DNA of 64,000 nucleotides from assembly GCA_001179505.1 (NCBI GenBank), contig CDMY01000395.1:298615-362614 (forward strand), written 5' to 3'. Shown here in pieces: positions 46,474 through 57,075 of this stretch. The notes beneath the pieces were generated by a model that was given only the letters and a program-made list of their open reading frames with translations, was not told the origin of the DNA and made no database searches. Within the stretch, counting starts at the first letter, position 1. Each line of letters begins with the position of its first letter. The position numbers and the translations under genes were made by a program. The stretch is from Vitrella brassicaformis (taxonomy: Eukaryota; Sar; Vitrellaceae).

Positions 46474-48476
46474 CTAATGCGCCTGACCATCGAGCACGAT
46501 GGCCGCGATAGGACCGAGGACGCGACGGGCTTTGGCGGCCGTCAGGGGGAACCACTGGGCGAAGGGGGCATCCTGAGGGACACCCGCTGCTGGCGCCTCG
46601 CTGGTGCGAATGATGACGTGCACTGCACGCAGACAACAGCAGAAGAGCGGATCAGACAAGACGACGGCATGATGATGTGCTGTGAATGTGTATGAGTACC
46701 GTCCTGGTTGTTGCCTGGGTAAATGCCAAAGAGAATCCATGCGATGAACGGGTCGTTGGATGAAGTCAGCACATGCTCCTGCCCACACCACCCACTGGCC
46801 GCCTCGGCTGCCGTCACGTCTGAGCATCCGGCGAGGGGCGTGTGCGGCGATTGGGTCATGATGCGATCGAGGTGGCCACCCCGCACACGCCTGACAGACA
46901 CATCAATAGCGCACCACATAGCGATTTGCCCTCTCATTGCATGCCGTCCATCCACTCACCGGTCAACCACCACTACTGGCGAGTGGGAGAAGCCGCCCAC
47001 AGCCAACATCCGATGAGCCAGCATCAGGCCCTTCAGCAGGGAACTCGCCGATGCGTCAACGGGCCCGACGCCACCTGTCGCCCAGCCCACAACAGGCTGC
47101 CACGTAATGTGGTGGCGGACTGGCGGATCGTGCGGCTTGGCGTGGTGCGTGTAGGGGTTGCTGGGAGAAGGGATGGACGGGGCGGTTGGGGAGGGGGAGG
47201 GGCGGGTTGATGGTGATGGTGAAGCTGGGCTTGTTGCGGATGGCGCGAATCTCGTTGTTGTTGTGGCGGAACAGCTCGAGTGTGCCGTCTTGCTGGCCGG
47301 TGGGGCGGAGGAAGACGACACGGCGGCCGACGATCATCCACTGCGCACAGAAACGGGGCAACGCCAAGAAATCCTGCACCCAACACACACACATCCAGCA
47401 GCTCACCGATTGCCTCTTCTGTGTGTCGTGCTTACCGCCTTGGTGGCGTGTGTCTGCAGGTCCGTAGCACCCACAGTGACCGGCAGCTGGCAATAGCCGC
47501 ACTGCTCGGCGACTCTGAGTGTGTCGCCCACCTCCCGCCAGCCGCCCTCGCCCCCCTCCTCTACCACCCACATGGCCTTCATCACATCGCCGTGGCTCAG
47601 CTGATCGTCGAACTGCACCACACCGCCCACCCCCGCCCGCTCGATGGCCGCCTTCGGCAGTCGAAGGCGGCGGACGATCGGCCGGAGGGCATTTCTGATG
47701 GGTCGGGCTGTCGATTTGAGGTGGGCGACGGCGGTGAGGTCAGACAGTGCGATGACGATGCTCATGGGGTCGGGAGGGATGTCAGAGAGGTGCAGCCGTC
47801 GCGCCTGATGACACACACAAAAAAGGACATACACACATAGCACATGAGAGGTGCACACCACATCAGTGTGGGCCTTGTGTTTGTGCCTGCCTGTGGTCAC
47901 TCCCCCACTCACCTGTGTGCGGCGATGTCTTGTGAGTGCGATGGTCGAGTTGATGGTCTCTGCCAACTCGGCCAGCAGGTCGGACACAGCAGCAAACTGG
48001 CGACTCACCTTGGCCACCATCTGACGAATGAATCAACACGACGAGAGCAACGCCAAGCAAAGGAGACTCCACAGACACACAGAGGGCTCTGTGGTGTGTG
48101 GTGTGTTTGGCAGCCTGCCCCACCAGTGGTGCCATCGAAGCTGCGGTGTCCATCTGGAGAAGTTGGTCGATGCAGCTGTTGACCTGCACACCACACACAC
48201 ACACACACACACACACAAGCAAGCAGCCGATGAGCTTTGGGTGCACTGCATGGAATGGACGAGTCGGTATGTGTGTTGGTCAGCTGATACCTGAGCCTGC
48301 TTCAGCCGATAGCCTTGTACCTGCGGCAGCAGCTGCGCCCGTATCACTGCGCTCATCTGCACCAAACCGAATGACAAACCACACACAGACAGCACAAGTG
48401 ATTCACGTCATGATGTAGGGATTTGCCTGGCCTCAGCTCCCTCTTCTCTCACCTGGGCGGCGGCACTGGCAGCCAT
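46474..48476 (-). pseudogene. Five-copy family, copy 5 (frameshift in exon 6)
   Basis: All eight exons are found on the minus strand, from ATG 48476 (MAASAAAQ) to TAG 46476-46474. Exon 5 is open and has one extra residue (KAAIERAG where other copies have KAIERAG), in frame. Exon 6 carries one additional base near 47158: the minus strand reads CAGCAACCCC where other copies read CAGCACCCC. After it the family sequence (HHAKPHDPPVR, then VGWATGG) continues in the next frame to VVVDR. Exons 7 and 8 are open. The last codons (DGQAH, stop) differ from the DGQAP end of copies 1, 2 and 4. The copy shares its 5' side with the RlmN-like gene. Function is unknown. Confidence 0.6.
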
Positions 48477-48601
48477 CGTGCAGCCAAGCTATGGATCGGA
48501 GTGCTGTTTTGTGGCTTCAACGGGCTCTGCACCCCTCTGTCGTCGCCATGCTACATTCTCTTAGCTCCTTTACTCGCGCGATAAACATTGCGAGTCTCGG
48601 A

Positions 48602-48614
48602 GCTTAAGCTCGCA
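48602..48614 (-). promoter_or_regulatory. CTGCGAGCTTAAG motif between family copy 5 and RlmN-like gene
   Basis: The minus strand reads CCTGCGAGCTTAAGCT, 126 bp before the copy 5 start and 42 bp before the RlmN-like start on the other strand. The core GAGCTTAAGCTC is palindromic, so it could work in both directions. Confidence 0.45.
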
Positions 48615-48655
48615 GGCTTCCCTTCTCGGGACTCCCCTTCATTAATCCGGACGAG

Positions 48656-50308
48656 ATGCTGCTGCAGCTGGCGTGGTTGCTCCTCAACTCGTTGATATCC
48701 CTGGTCCACGCCCGTCGTCGTGACCCGGCATTCATCGCACGACCAAGATCCCGTCAACTTCCCTTCAGCAGAACCGCTCATCGACATGCGCTTCATCAAA
48801 CGAGGAGAAGACAGCTTCCGAGCGGCGTACTGATGGCAACACTGACGCAGCAGCCGGCAGTGAAGAACGTCTATGAGATGACGATGGACGGCTGGAATCT
48901 CTGGATGAAGGAGAGGGGCCATCCTGCATATCGAGCCAAGCAGATCTGGCAGCATCTCTACGAGAGGAGGGCTGGCTCCTTCGACGCAATGACCAACCTA
49001 CCCAAGACGATGAGGGACGACCTCAAGGCCTCTCTCACCTTTGGAGATCTCATGGTGGCTGACGAGCGTGTCAGCCGTGACGGTACGCTGAAGCGGGCGT
49101 ACGTTCTGCGGGATGGGCAAGTCATCGAGTCGGTGCTGATGCCCTACAAGGATGGCCGGAGGACGGCTTGCATATCCAGCCAGGCTGGATGCGCCATGGG
49201 CTGCGTCTTTTGCGCCACAGGTAGGTCGGGTACTAAAGCATTGGTTGCTGCACGGACCCACACAGTGTCTGTCTGTCTGTCTGTCTGTCTGTATGTATGT
49301 ATGTATGTATGTATGTCTCCATGTCTGTTGCAGGTCAGATGGGCTTTGCCCGCCAACTGTCGAGCGCTGAGATCGTTGAGCAGGCCCTCATCTTCGCGAG
49401 GGAGCTTCACCAGCGAGGCGAGCGGCTGTCCAATGTGGTGCTGATGGGGATGGGCGAGCCGCTGGCAAACTATGACAACGCCATGGAAGCCGTCGAGAGG
49501 ATCAACCAGTAAGCATGGCAGCACGACAGGGTGTCGAAAAATACGGCTGGCCGTGTGTGCGGGTGTGTGTGTGCGTGTGTGGTGTTTGTGCAGTGATCTG
49601 GGGGTCGGCATGCGTCACATCACAGTCAGCACGGTCGGCCTCCCCGAGCGCATCAAACAAATCGCCGACGAAGGCAGACAGGTCGGTCGGCGCACAGAGA
49701 GAGACGAAGGCATCTCTGCCCACCCATTGTGTTGACCTCCCGATGCTGCGTCTAGGTGACGCTGGCTGTGAGTCTGCATGCCGCGTCTGATCAGCAGCGA
49801 TCTGCTCTCATCCCCATCAACAAGAAGCACCCAATACAGCAAGTCATGCAGGTCAGTGACCACGGGCAGGTCTACAGAACAGACAGAGGACACCTGTTGG
49901 TCTGGTGTGGTGGCATTCGACTATGTGTGCTGTCCACAGGCGTGTGTGTACTACTGTGGGAAGACCGGCCGGCGCATATCGTTCGAGTGGGCCTTAATAG
50001 CCGGCGAGACCGACACGCCTCAGCAGGCCGACCAGCTCGGCAGGCTGCTGAGCAGGGCCATGCGGCAAGGCCTCATCGGCCATGTCAACCTCATCCCAGT
50101 CAACCCCACCGAGGGCTACGACGGCCGGCCATCTTCCCCCCTTGCCGTATCGTCCTTCATCGACACGCTCAAGAGGCACGGCGTCGGGGCGACAGCGAGG
50201 CTGAGACGGGGGATCGACATAGAGGGGGGCTGTGGCCAGCTGAAGGCGGAGACGATCAAGAGGCAGCAGAAGGAGAGTCAGAGAGGCACGGTGGAGGTGG
50301 CAGCTTGA
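48656..50308 (+). CDS. rlmN: RlmN-like radical SAM rRNA methyltransferase, organelle-targeted
   Basis: Five exons (48656-49220, 49334-49508, 49594-49681, 49756-49851, 49940-50308) encode 430 residues. The radical-SAM cluster motif is CAMGCVFC (C-x3-C-x2-C), followed by [45 protein letters not shown] and the late GGCGQL, which holds the second catalytic cysteine, are all RlmN hallmarks. RlmN makes 2-methyladenosine in 23S rRNA (A2503) and some tRNAs. The bacterial enzyme is about 370-385 residues; here about 60 extra N-terminal residues begin [20 protein letters not shown], a signal peptide, then an Arg/Pro-rich transit-like part. Plastid targeting is therefore likely. The gene is divergent from family copy 5 with 179 bp between starts. 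Confidence 0.88.
49266..49316 (+). repeat. GTCT then GTAT tetranucleotide array in RlmN-like intron 1
   Basis: Six GTCT units are followed directly by six GTAT units within the first intron; a one-base change propagated through half of the array. Confidence 0.8.
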
Positions 50309-50726
50309 TGTATGTGTAGATCGTGCGTGGGGCATCCATCAGATGCGGCCTTGGTGTCGTGTCTGTGTGGGGGGTTATATCATGTCGTGAGTAAATTGGA
50401 TGTGGGTGGGATTGGTGTTGATCTGATCATCTTGAAGCGCTTCTCTCCTCACCACTCACTTCTTGTGGCTTACTGTCGGTGGTCAACTGATTCCCCGGTG
50501 TGAATGACCGTGTTTGCAGTGCGTGGGATATAGATAGTAGGCCGGGCGATGGTAATCCTTCCGTGAAGTGGTGGGACATGTGGACGGCCATTGATGAGAA
50601 AGCGTTGTCAGTGAAGGAACAAACAGGACACCGAGTAAGTGTGTCACATATACACGACTGGTCAACCACCTTACAGACACAACAGACACGCCCAGACAGA
50701 TACCGAAACACACAGAACCGCCTCCA
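50309..50726. other. Intergenic region between convergent genes
   Basis: About 420 bp hold the 3' flanks of the RlmN-like gene and of the minus-strand Ser/Pro-rich gene. No gene is supported. Confidence 0.5.
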
Positions 50727-53120
50727 TCACGCTGGGTTCGACCATCGTGTCACACGGACACCAATCGCGCCTGCCTTGTGTCCCCTTCCCGCACGACTAC
50801 CCCCATTATCCCACAGCGACCTCTGCCTCTTCAGGAAACTCAGCTCCTCAAGTATCGTCCTCTCCGGCCCATCTTCATAGCCCTCGTGTGTGTGTCTCCG
50901 GACACACTGACCCCCATTTCTTCGTCCATCGAGCTGCCCAAAAATATGTCTCCGAAGCTGCCTGTGCTGCCTTATCAGCCGCCTCACCCACTTCGGCTGC
51001 TCTTCCTCCTCAGTGGACACAGGCGACGAAGCTCGTGGGGGGCAGGGCGTCGTGTTGGGGCTCGGCGGGGGGTTCGCCATCGCGCCCCTCTTGCCGGGCG
51101 TCAGGGGCACATACGGCCCCGCCACAAAGGCAGCACTCCCACTGCCAGTTTCGCTCTCCTCTGGTTGGTGGTGTGTCGGGGCTGCTGGTTTGGGAGAGCT
51201 GCAAGGTGAGGGCTCGGTGACGGACGGCGCCTGAGATAGAGCGTCGTCTTCGCGCGACACGATTGTCTGCTTCGATGCCCGGAAGCGGGAGGTGGCCGCA
51301 GTGAGCAGATGGACTCGCCTGAATATCCTTGAGATGGGCGTGACTAGAGGGGTGAGAGAGGGAGCCTGTGGGCTGGCAGGAGAGCCGCTTGCCGCTTGGG
51401 GCGTGGCGCCATCGCCATCGTTGGAGTCCTCTTTTTTCTCCACAGCAAATGTCACACGAGAGTGCGGCTTAGCTGAGGTGCCATCGATGTCTCTTGGTAA
51501 GTTATCCCCCACGCCGCGAGCCCGATCAGCGATCTCCTGTTTTCTCTTCTCCTCGGTGTCAAGCCGCTCTTCCAATGGTATGTGGGGCGCGCCGATGTCC
51601 CATCCCGACGGGCGGGCAAAGACACGCGCCGGCAGGAAGCAAGCGAACTGAGACGGCAGAGGGAAGTTGCTCTCGTCCCTCCGAGGCTGCAAGGCTTTCC
51701 GTAGACCAGCGGGATGTATTTCTCCCCGTTCCAGCTTCTTGGTGACTCTCAAGAGCCATGTAGTGTTGACGGGCCGAGTGGCTGGTCTCAGGCGAGCGAG
51801 ACGGTAACCAACATCGGCGATCGAGAATGGGGGAGAGGACGACTCGGCGTAAGACTCGTTGTCGATAGCCATTCGACCCTTTTGGTCTTCTTCCCTTCTC
51901 TCGTCGGCACCAGGTTCTTCAAGCGCTACTTGCAGGCCTTCAGGCGGCTCCAGAGTCGGCCTGTCCACAGTGCTGATTGGAGGTTGATGCTGCTCCTTGT
52001 CGTCAGGCAATCGTGGCGTCTCCATCTGCGTTACAAACACGCTGCCCAAAGTCTCGTCTATCTGCCCTTCGGCAGCAGGTACGCCGGCTTCCAAAGCAGG
52101 CAATGGTCTTTCCTTTTCTCCGGCTTCTTGTGGATGTTCCCCTCCCTCGGTCCCTGCCGCTGCCACCGCTGCTGGTGATGGTGATGATGGTGGCGGCGGC
52201 GGTGCTGTGTCTTTCACGATTGCCGTCTCGTCTTCTTGCTGGAACTCCTGGGCTTGCACCACTACTCGCCGCTCCCTCCGTTTCTCAAAGTAACGGGTAC
52301 CCCTGACCGGCAAGCGCACGTTGAAGGCAGGAAGCGGCTGTTCTTGGGAGAGGCCGGGAGGAATTGGCTGTGACACCCTCGGTATCCTGGCTGGCGGCCG
52401 TGGTGGTCGCGGTGTGTCCTCTGGAATGGGCGAGGGGGACGATGATGATCCCTGGCGAGAGAGCACGTTGCAACGGTGGCTCACCACGCCAGTCGGAATG
52501 TCATCAGCGAAACGTCTGCAACGAACCGACAAATGAATTGATCAGTAGGACTGCAAAGTACCTGTCCGTCGGACAGTACCTCGTGGTCTTTGGACTGGGT
52601 GCTGTCCCCGGCCGCCTTGCAGTAATCCTGCCCCCGCCCTGCAAATGAGCGCCAGTCAGAGCCTCGTCTCCCCTCGGAGTCCTCGACAAGCCTCGCCGAG
52701 TTTGCCCTCGAGTGGGCACACGTGAAGAGATCGGGGGCGACGAGGAGGGGATAGTGGAAGGCGTGTCGCGGCAACGGGGGCTTGTGAAGCCCTCCATGTG
52801 AGACCGCCCGACGTGCAGCAGGCCACGAGAGGGAGTGTCTGAGACAGACAGGCGAGACGCAAATGAGACACGCCTGCCCGTGATGGCTTTCCCTTACCTC
52901 GCTCACGCTGTGGCGTGGTTCTGCTTTTCAGTCTGCACAGCAGCCCTCCACCAACAGCCATGGCAAGCCGCGAACCGGCCTGAGGCCGCGCGTCGTGGCT
53001 GAGCGTCGGATCACGCTTCCGCACAAGCCGCCGTCTTCGTGTGGGTGGACTCGGCCCTGGGCGAGTGAGCTTTGTCAGCGGAAGGCTGGGAATCACCCCT
53101 TCGAATGTGGCCCTTTTCAT
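50727..53120 (-). CDS. Ser/Pro/Arg-rich disordered protein, unknown
   Basis: About four exons. The start MKRATFEGVIPSLPLTKL at 53120 leads into basic sequence (PPTRRRRLVRKRDP), then MAVGGGLLCRLKSRTTPQRER. Short exons (DTPSRGLLHVGRSHMEGFTS, RRGLSRTPRGDEA, TARRPGTAPSPKT) precede the large last exon beginning RFADDIPTGVVSH. That exon is rich in Pro, Glu and Ser, with FNVRLPVRGTRYFEKRRERR, a helical RRDES/LPSQFACFLPARVF block and KWVRRLIRQHRQLRRHIFG. It ends RVTRWSNPA and TGA. Total near 700 residues. The basic and phospho-site-like composition suggests a nuclear or cytoskeletal protein, but no domain is recognised. It starts 143 bp from the transporter start on the opposite strand and probably shares its promoter. 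Confidence 0.6.
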
Positions 53121-53153
53121 TTGCACTGTTTGCAATGCTGTTCTCGCGCCTTG

Positions 53154-53190
53154 TCTGCGAGCTTTAACTTCGCAAGGGACGAAGCTTGCG
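53154..53190 (+). promoter_or_regulatory. CTGCGAGCTTTAA motif plus GAAGCTTGCG inverted match
   Basis: CTGCGAGCTTTAACTTCGC is followed within 20 bp by GAAGCTTGCGAACG, so motif halves occur in both orientations inside the divergent spacer of the Ser/Pro-rich gene and the transporter. It is a further instance of the recurrent upstream motif. Confidence 0.4.
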
Positions 53191-53263
53191 AACGCTGTAG
53201 TTTGAAGGCTGTCATCTTTCGCTCTGTGTCGCTGACCTGAGCGCAGCGCGCTGATGTGAGCAG

Positions 53264-56139
53264 ATGGAGGACATCTTGGACTCAATCGGTGAGCCAAAGG
53301 CAGACGCACCGCAGGCAGGGATTGGACTGCTCACGGCGTTGTGCCTGTGCTTGTGTGTCACAATTATAGGCTCATACGGGGTCTTTCAGAAGAGAATATC
53401 GTGGTTCATCGACTTCCCCTCCTGGCTGCTGGTCGGTGCCCAGACCATCTCTTTGGTCTTCCTGACGGAAGAGCCAAACAGGTTCTGCAACAACCCCACA
53501 GACGCTCCCGGAGGCTGCAAGCACGGCGAGCTGTTGAAGACGACTGATTGCTCTCACGAGTTCAAGTCGGACACTACTTACACGGATTATTGGCGAAAGG
53601 AGAAGAAGCCAAGCCCTTCTGGAATGAGTGATTGTCGTGTGTGTGTGTGTGTGTGTGTTCGGCAGGTATGACCCCGGCCGTTCGTCCATCGTGTCTGAGT
53701 GGGGTCTGGGCTACTGCAGCAAGGGTCTCTTCGACGCGCAGTTCGCTTCCTCGTGTTTCTTCTTCGGATTCCTTGTGGGCGTGTTCGGCATCGGCTACCT
53801 CGCCGACCACCTGGGCAGAAAAACCGCCTACGTCATCTCGCTCATCTTCATCCAGGTGTGTGGCGTCGGCAGCGCTTTCGCCCCTTCGTTCGTGGCGTTT
53901 GTGTGGCTGAGGTCCGGCACTGGTGTGGGGGTGGGGGGGCTCGGCCTGGCCATCTGGATCCTCAACACCGAGGTGGTTCGCTCTGACAAGCGGCCTTTGA
54001 TCACCATCTTGGCGCACTCCCACTTCGCTATTGGTGGCTGCGTGGTGGCCGTCATGAGCTACCTCATTACGTCTTGGCGGTGGCTGACTCTCGCCATCGC
54101 TCTGCCCGGCTTCGCTCTTGTCTTCTGGCTGCTCGCGCCGGTCTTCGTCGAGTCACCGAGGTGGGCAGTGGCCAAGAAGGAGTACAAGAGGGCCTATGAC
54201 GCCCTCCGCACGATAGCCGATATCAACGGCACCACAGTGCCTCCACATATCTCCCCCGCCTCCCTGCCCTCGCTGGTCAACGGCGAGAGCAACAGCGGCA
54301 ACGACAACGGCACGCCCACCACCAGCAGTACTAGGCGAACGTCGTCCGTCGACTCGTCCACAACGCCCCCAGACTCCTTCTGGGACCTGCTGACGATGCC
54401 GCCCGTGGCCGACCGGCTCTATGTCATGGTGCTCTTGTGGTTCAGCACCTCACTCGCATACTACGGGCTCTCTCTCAACGCGGGAAATCTGGGCCCCACG
54501 AGTCAGGTGACAACTTTTATCAACGGTGCGCTGGAGGTACCGGCGATAGCATTTGGCGTGTGGGCGACCGACTGGCGGAGGTGTGGGGGGAGGAAAGGGG
54601 TGGTCAACGGGACGCTCATCATCGGGGGGCTGCTGTGCCTGCTGTGTGTGGTGCTGGAGAGTGGGGGCTGGGCCATGGTTATCGTCGCTGTGGCGGGAAG
54701 GTGCGCTGACGGACACACAGACAGACGTGTGGGGCCTGTGATGCTATGCAGGCCAATATGTGTGGCATTGGTTGGTGTTTACTACTATTCAGGTTTTTCG
54801 TTGCCATGACGTTTGTGGATCTTTATCTGTATGGCTCTGAGCTGTTCCCCTCGTCGCGTAAGCAACTCATTTCCATCCACTGTGCGTGCATGGATGGTGC
54901 TCTCTGCTCTCTGCTTCGCCCTTGTTGCTGGCAGTGAGGAGCTCAGCAGTCGGGATGATGAGCATGGCCGCGCGAGTCGGAGGTCAGCACATGCATCATT
55001 TAAGCACACACACACACACACACACGCACATTCTCTGTGCTGTGTGTGCTGATCCCTCAGGCATTGCGGCCCCCCAGGTCGTCTCTCTCGGCGTGGCGTC
55101 TCCGGCCATGCCGAATTTTATCTTTGGCATGTCGTCAACGGTTGCTGGTCTGGCTGGTGCTGTTGGGCTGCCCGACACGCTGGGAAAACCCTTCTATGAC
55201 ACTCTCAAGGACATGCACAAGGACATGACACGCGACAACACAGACGGCCTCACACAGGTAGGGTGGGTCGTGGGTCTCACGGGGGGCGCCCCATCCGCCG
55301 GAAGATGTGTCTGTGCTGGTGGTAATATCTATCGGCTGTTTTTCTCGGCCGTGGTGTTTGTGTGATTGGTCGCGCAGGGCATCTTTCAGTCGTGTCTTTC
55401 GCGCATCTGCTGCTGTGCGTCTCTGCGGCCCTACCGCCACCTCACCCCCGAGGCAGAAGACAGTGTGGTGGAGATGACGATAGTCCAGGACGATGACAAT
55501 AGTGGCACGGCAGTCGACGCCCTGCACGCCGATGACACCGACTTGACCTCCCGCCCGTCGTTCCCCTTCTATCGCCACCTCTCGCCCCAGCTGCCGCCCG
55601 ACAGCAACCGCACTATGCGAGTCATCGGCCGCTGTAGTGAGGTCGACAACGTGTCCCCACCAGCGGCCGGTGGGCGAGGGGAGGCCGCCATTATCGGGGC
55701 TGACGGCATGATGGACAGGCAAGACAGGACGATGAACGGGCATCATGACGATGACAGCGACCCCGACGACCGTGACGGCGAAGATGTCATGCGGCAATAT
55801 GAGCGTCGGAAGGTCGAGGCGGCCCGGCGCATACACATGATCGGGGATTCGAGTGCGGCATTGGGCGGCGGCAGCGGACACAAACCGAGGCCCCACCACT
55901 CCCACTCGCACCATGATCACCATCACCATCGCAGGCCGATCACCGGCGATGAAAGCTGCGGCAGCGACAGCACCCGCCCGACACGCAACCCGATTAAACG
56001 CACTGAGGACGACAGCAGCCGCGGCGCCGAAGTGGACCCCGGTGTGGATGGTGACGAAGAGGATAACACTGAGGACGAAGGCACCGATGACGACGAACCC
56101 ACCGACAGGCAGATGGGGCAGAGGAGACAGCATAAGTAA
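53264..56139 (+). CDS. SLC22-like major facilitator transporter with His/Asp-rich tail
   Basis: About six exons encode roughly 800 residues. The N-terminal helix (LLTALCLCLCVTIIGSYGVF) is followed by a Cys-containing external loop (NRFCNNPTDAPGGC). Then comes the SLC22 pattern YDPGRSSIVSEWGLGYC, with GYLADHLGRKTAY (the MFS G-x3-D-x2-GR-R/K loop), VESPRWAVAKKEYKRAYDAL, LLWFSTSLAYYGLSLNAGNLG, and after an intron ELFPSS/VRSSAVGMMSMAARVGG. These match organic-cation/carnitine-type transporters (12 helices). Substrate cannot be told from sequence. A long cytosolic tail (from 55377) is acidic and holds SHSHHDHHHHRR and DGDEEDNTEDEG, which could bind metal. The donor of the first intron, in a TG repeat near 53631, is uncertain. 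Probable plasma-membrane protein. Confidence 0.8.
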
Positions 56140-57075
56140 GGTGCTCTGGAGGGATTTTTCTCGTGTGTGTCGCGGGTCGGATGTTTGTTCATGGGTCAGA
56201 TAGTGGCTGAGTGTCGTGTCAGTCATCTGTTTTTTGCGGCTTTGTGTGCATGTGCGTGTGCGAGAGAGAATGTGAGCCAACTGCAGCATTTCAGTGTATG
56301 TGTGTGTGTGGACATTCATTCGTTCCCGTCCGCCATCAATTCGGTGTGTTGATATATATGTATCGGTCTGTCCAGCTCCCTCCCTCCCTAGATGGGATGG
56401 AGGCATCCACCAGCCCAGCATGTTTGTTGCATGAATGCAATGCGCAACGATCGCCAGGGTCTTCAACCGAACCACCACAAGCACAGGTGTCCCTGCAGTT
56501 GTGGCGGTTCCTTCCTGCCCCCGACCATGACGGACGTCACACCTTCATCCGCACAACACACCGGCTGGCTATGAAGCCGTGCCTCACTTGCATCGCATCG
56601 ATCAACGGCACGCACACGTTCACCTTAAGCTATCCTCCATCTGATCAGTGCACCTCTCAGCTCCCGTCAGGTGCGCTATCTCAGGCCTTCACCCCAGGGA
56701 CACCACACACAGACCTGATGATGCGTATGGCGAGCCACAGGCGAAGGCAAAAGCAGCACACACCGACAGAGAGGAGGCAAGCAGCAGCCATCTGTCGCGA
56801 CGCCGACTCAAACCAAAAATCCACCCCAACACCACACCCCCGCCAGCAGCCATTCATCCACTTATCACACGCATAAACAGCCAGCCAGCCAGTCACCATG
56901 TGTCTAAACCACCCCCCTCCCTCCCACCACCGCCCTCCCCCTCCCCCCCTCGCTTAAAACGCCTCTGGTTATGTCAGCCGGGGGCTTGACCTCTCGCCTG
57001 CCATGCCAACCCATAAAAATCATGCAGCCACTCACCCGTCAACTGTGTGTGTGTGGAGTTGAAGTAGGGTACACT
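56140..57075. other. Intergenic region between convergent genes, 0.9 kb
   Basis: The interval holds the 3' flank of the transporter gene and of the small secreted protein gene. It has C-rich and CCAGCCAG-type short repeats at 56880-56950. No exon with splice support and coding character was found. Confidence 0.5.

Noticed and set aside
1867-48476. Family copies as a transposable element
   Set aside because: I found no terminal repeats, target-site duplications, transposase or reverse-transcriptase motifs, and introns are kept. Boundaries coincide with promoter and 3' UTR, which fits gene duplication better.
1867-48476. Family copies as processed pseudogenes
   Set aside because: All copies keep introns in the same places, which excludes retroposition from spliced mRNA.
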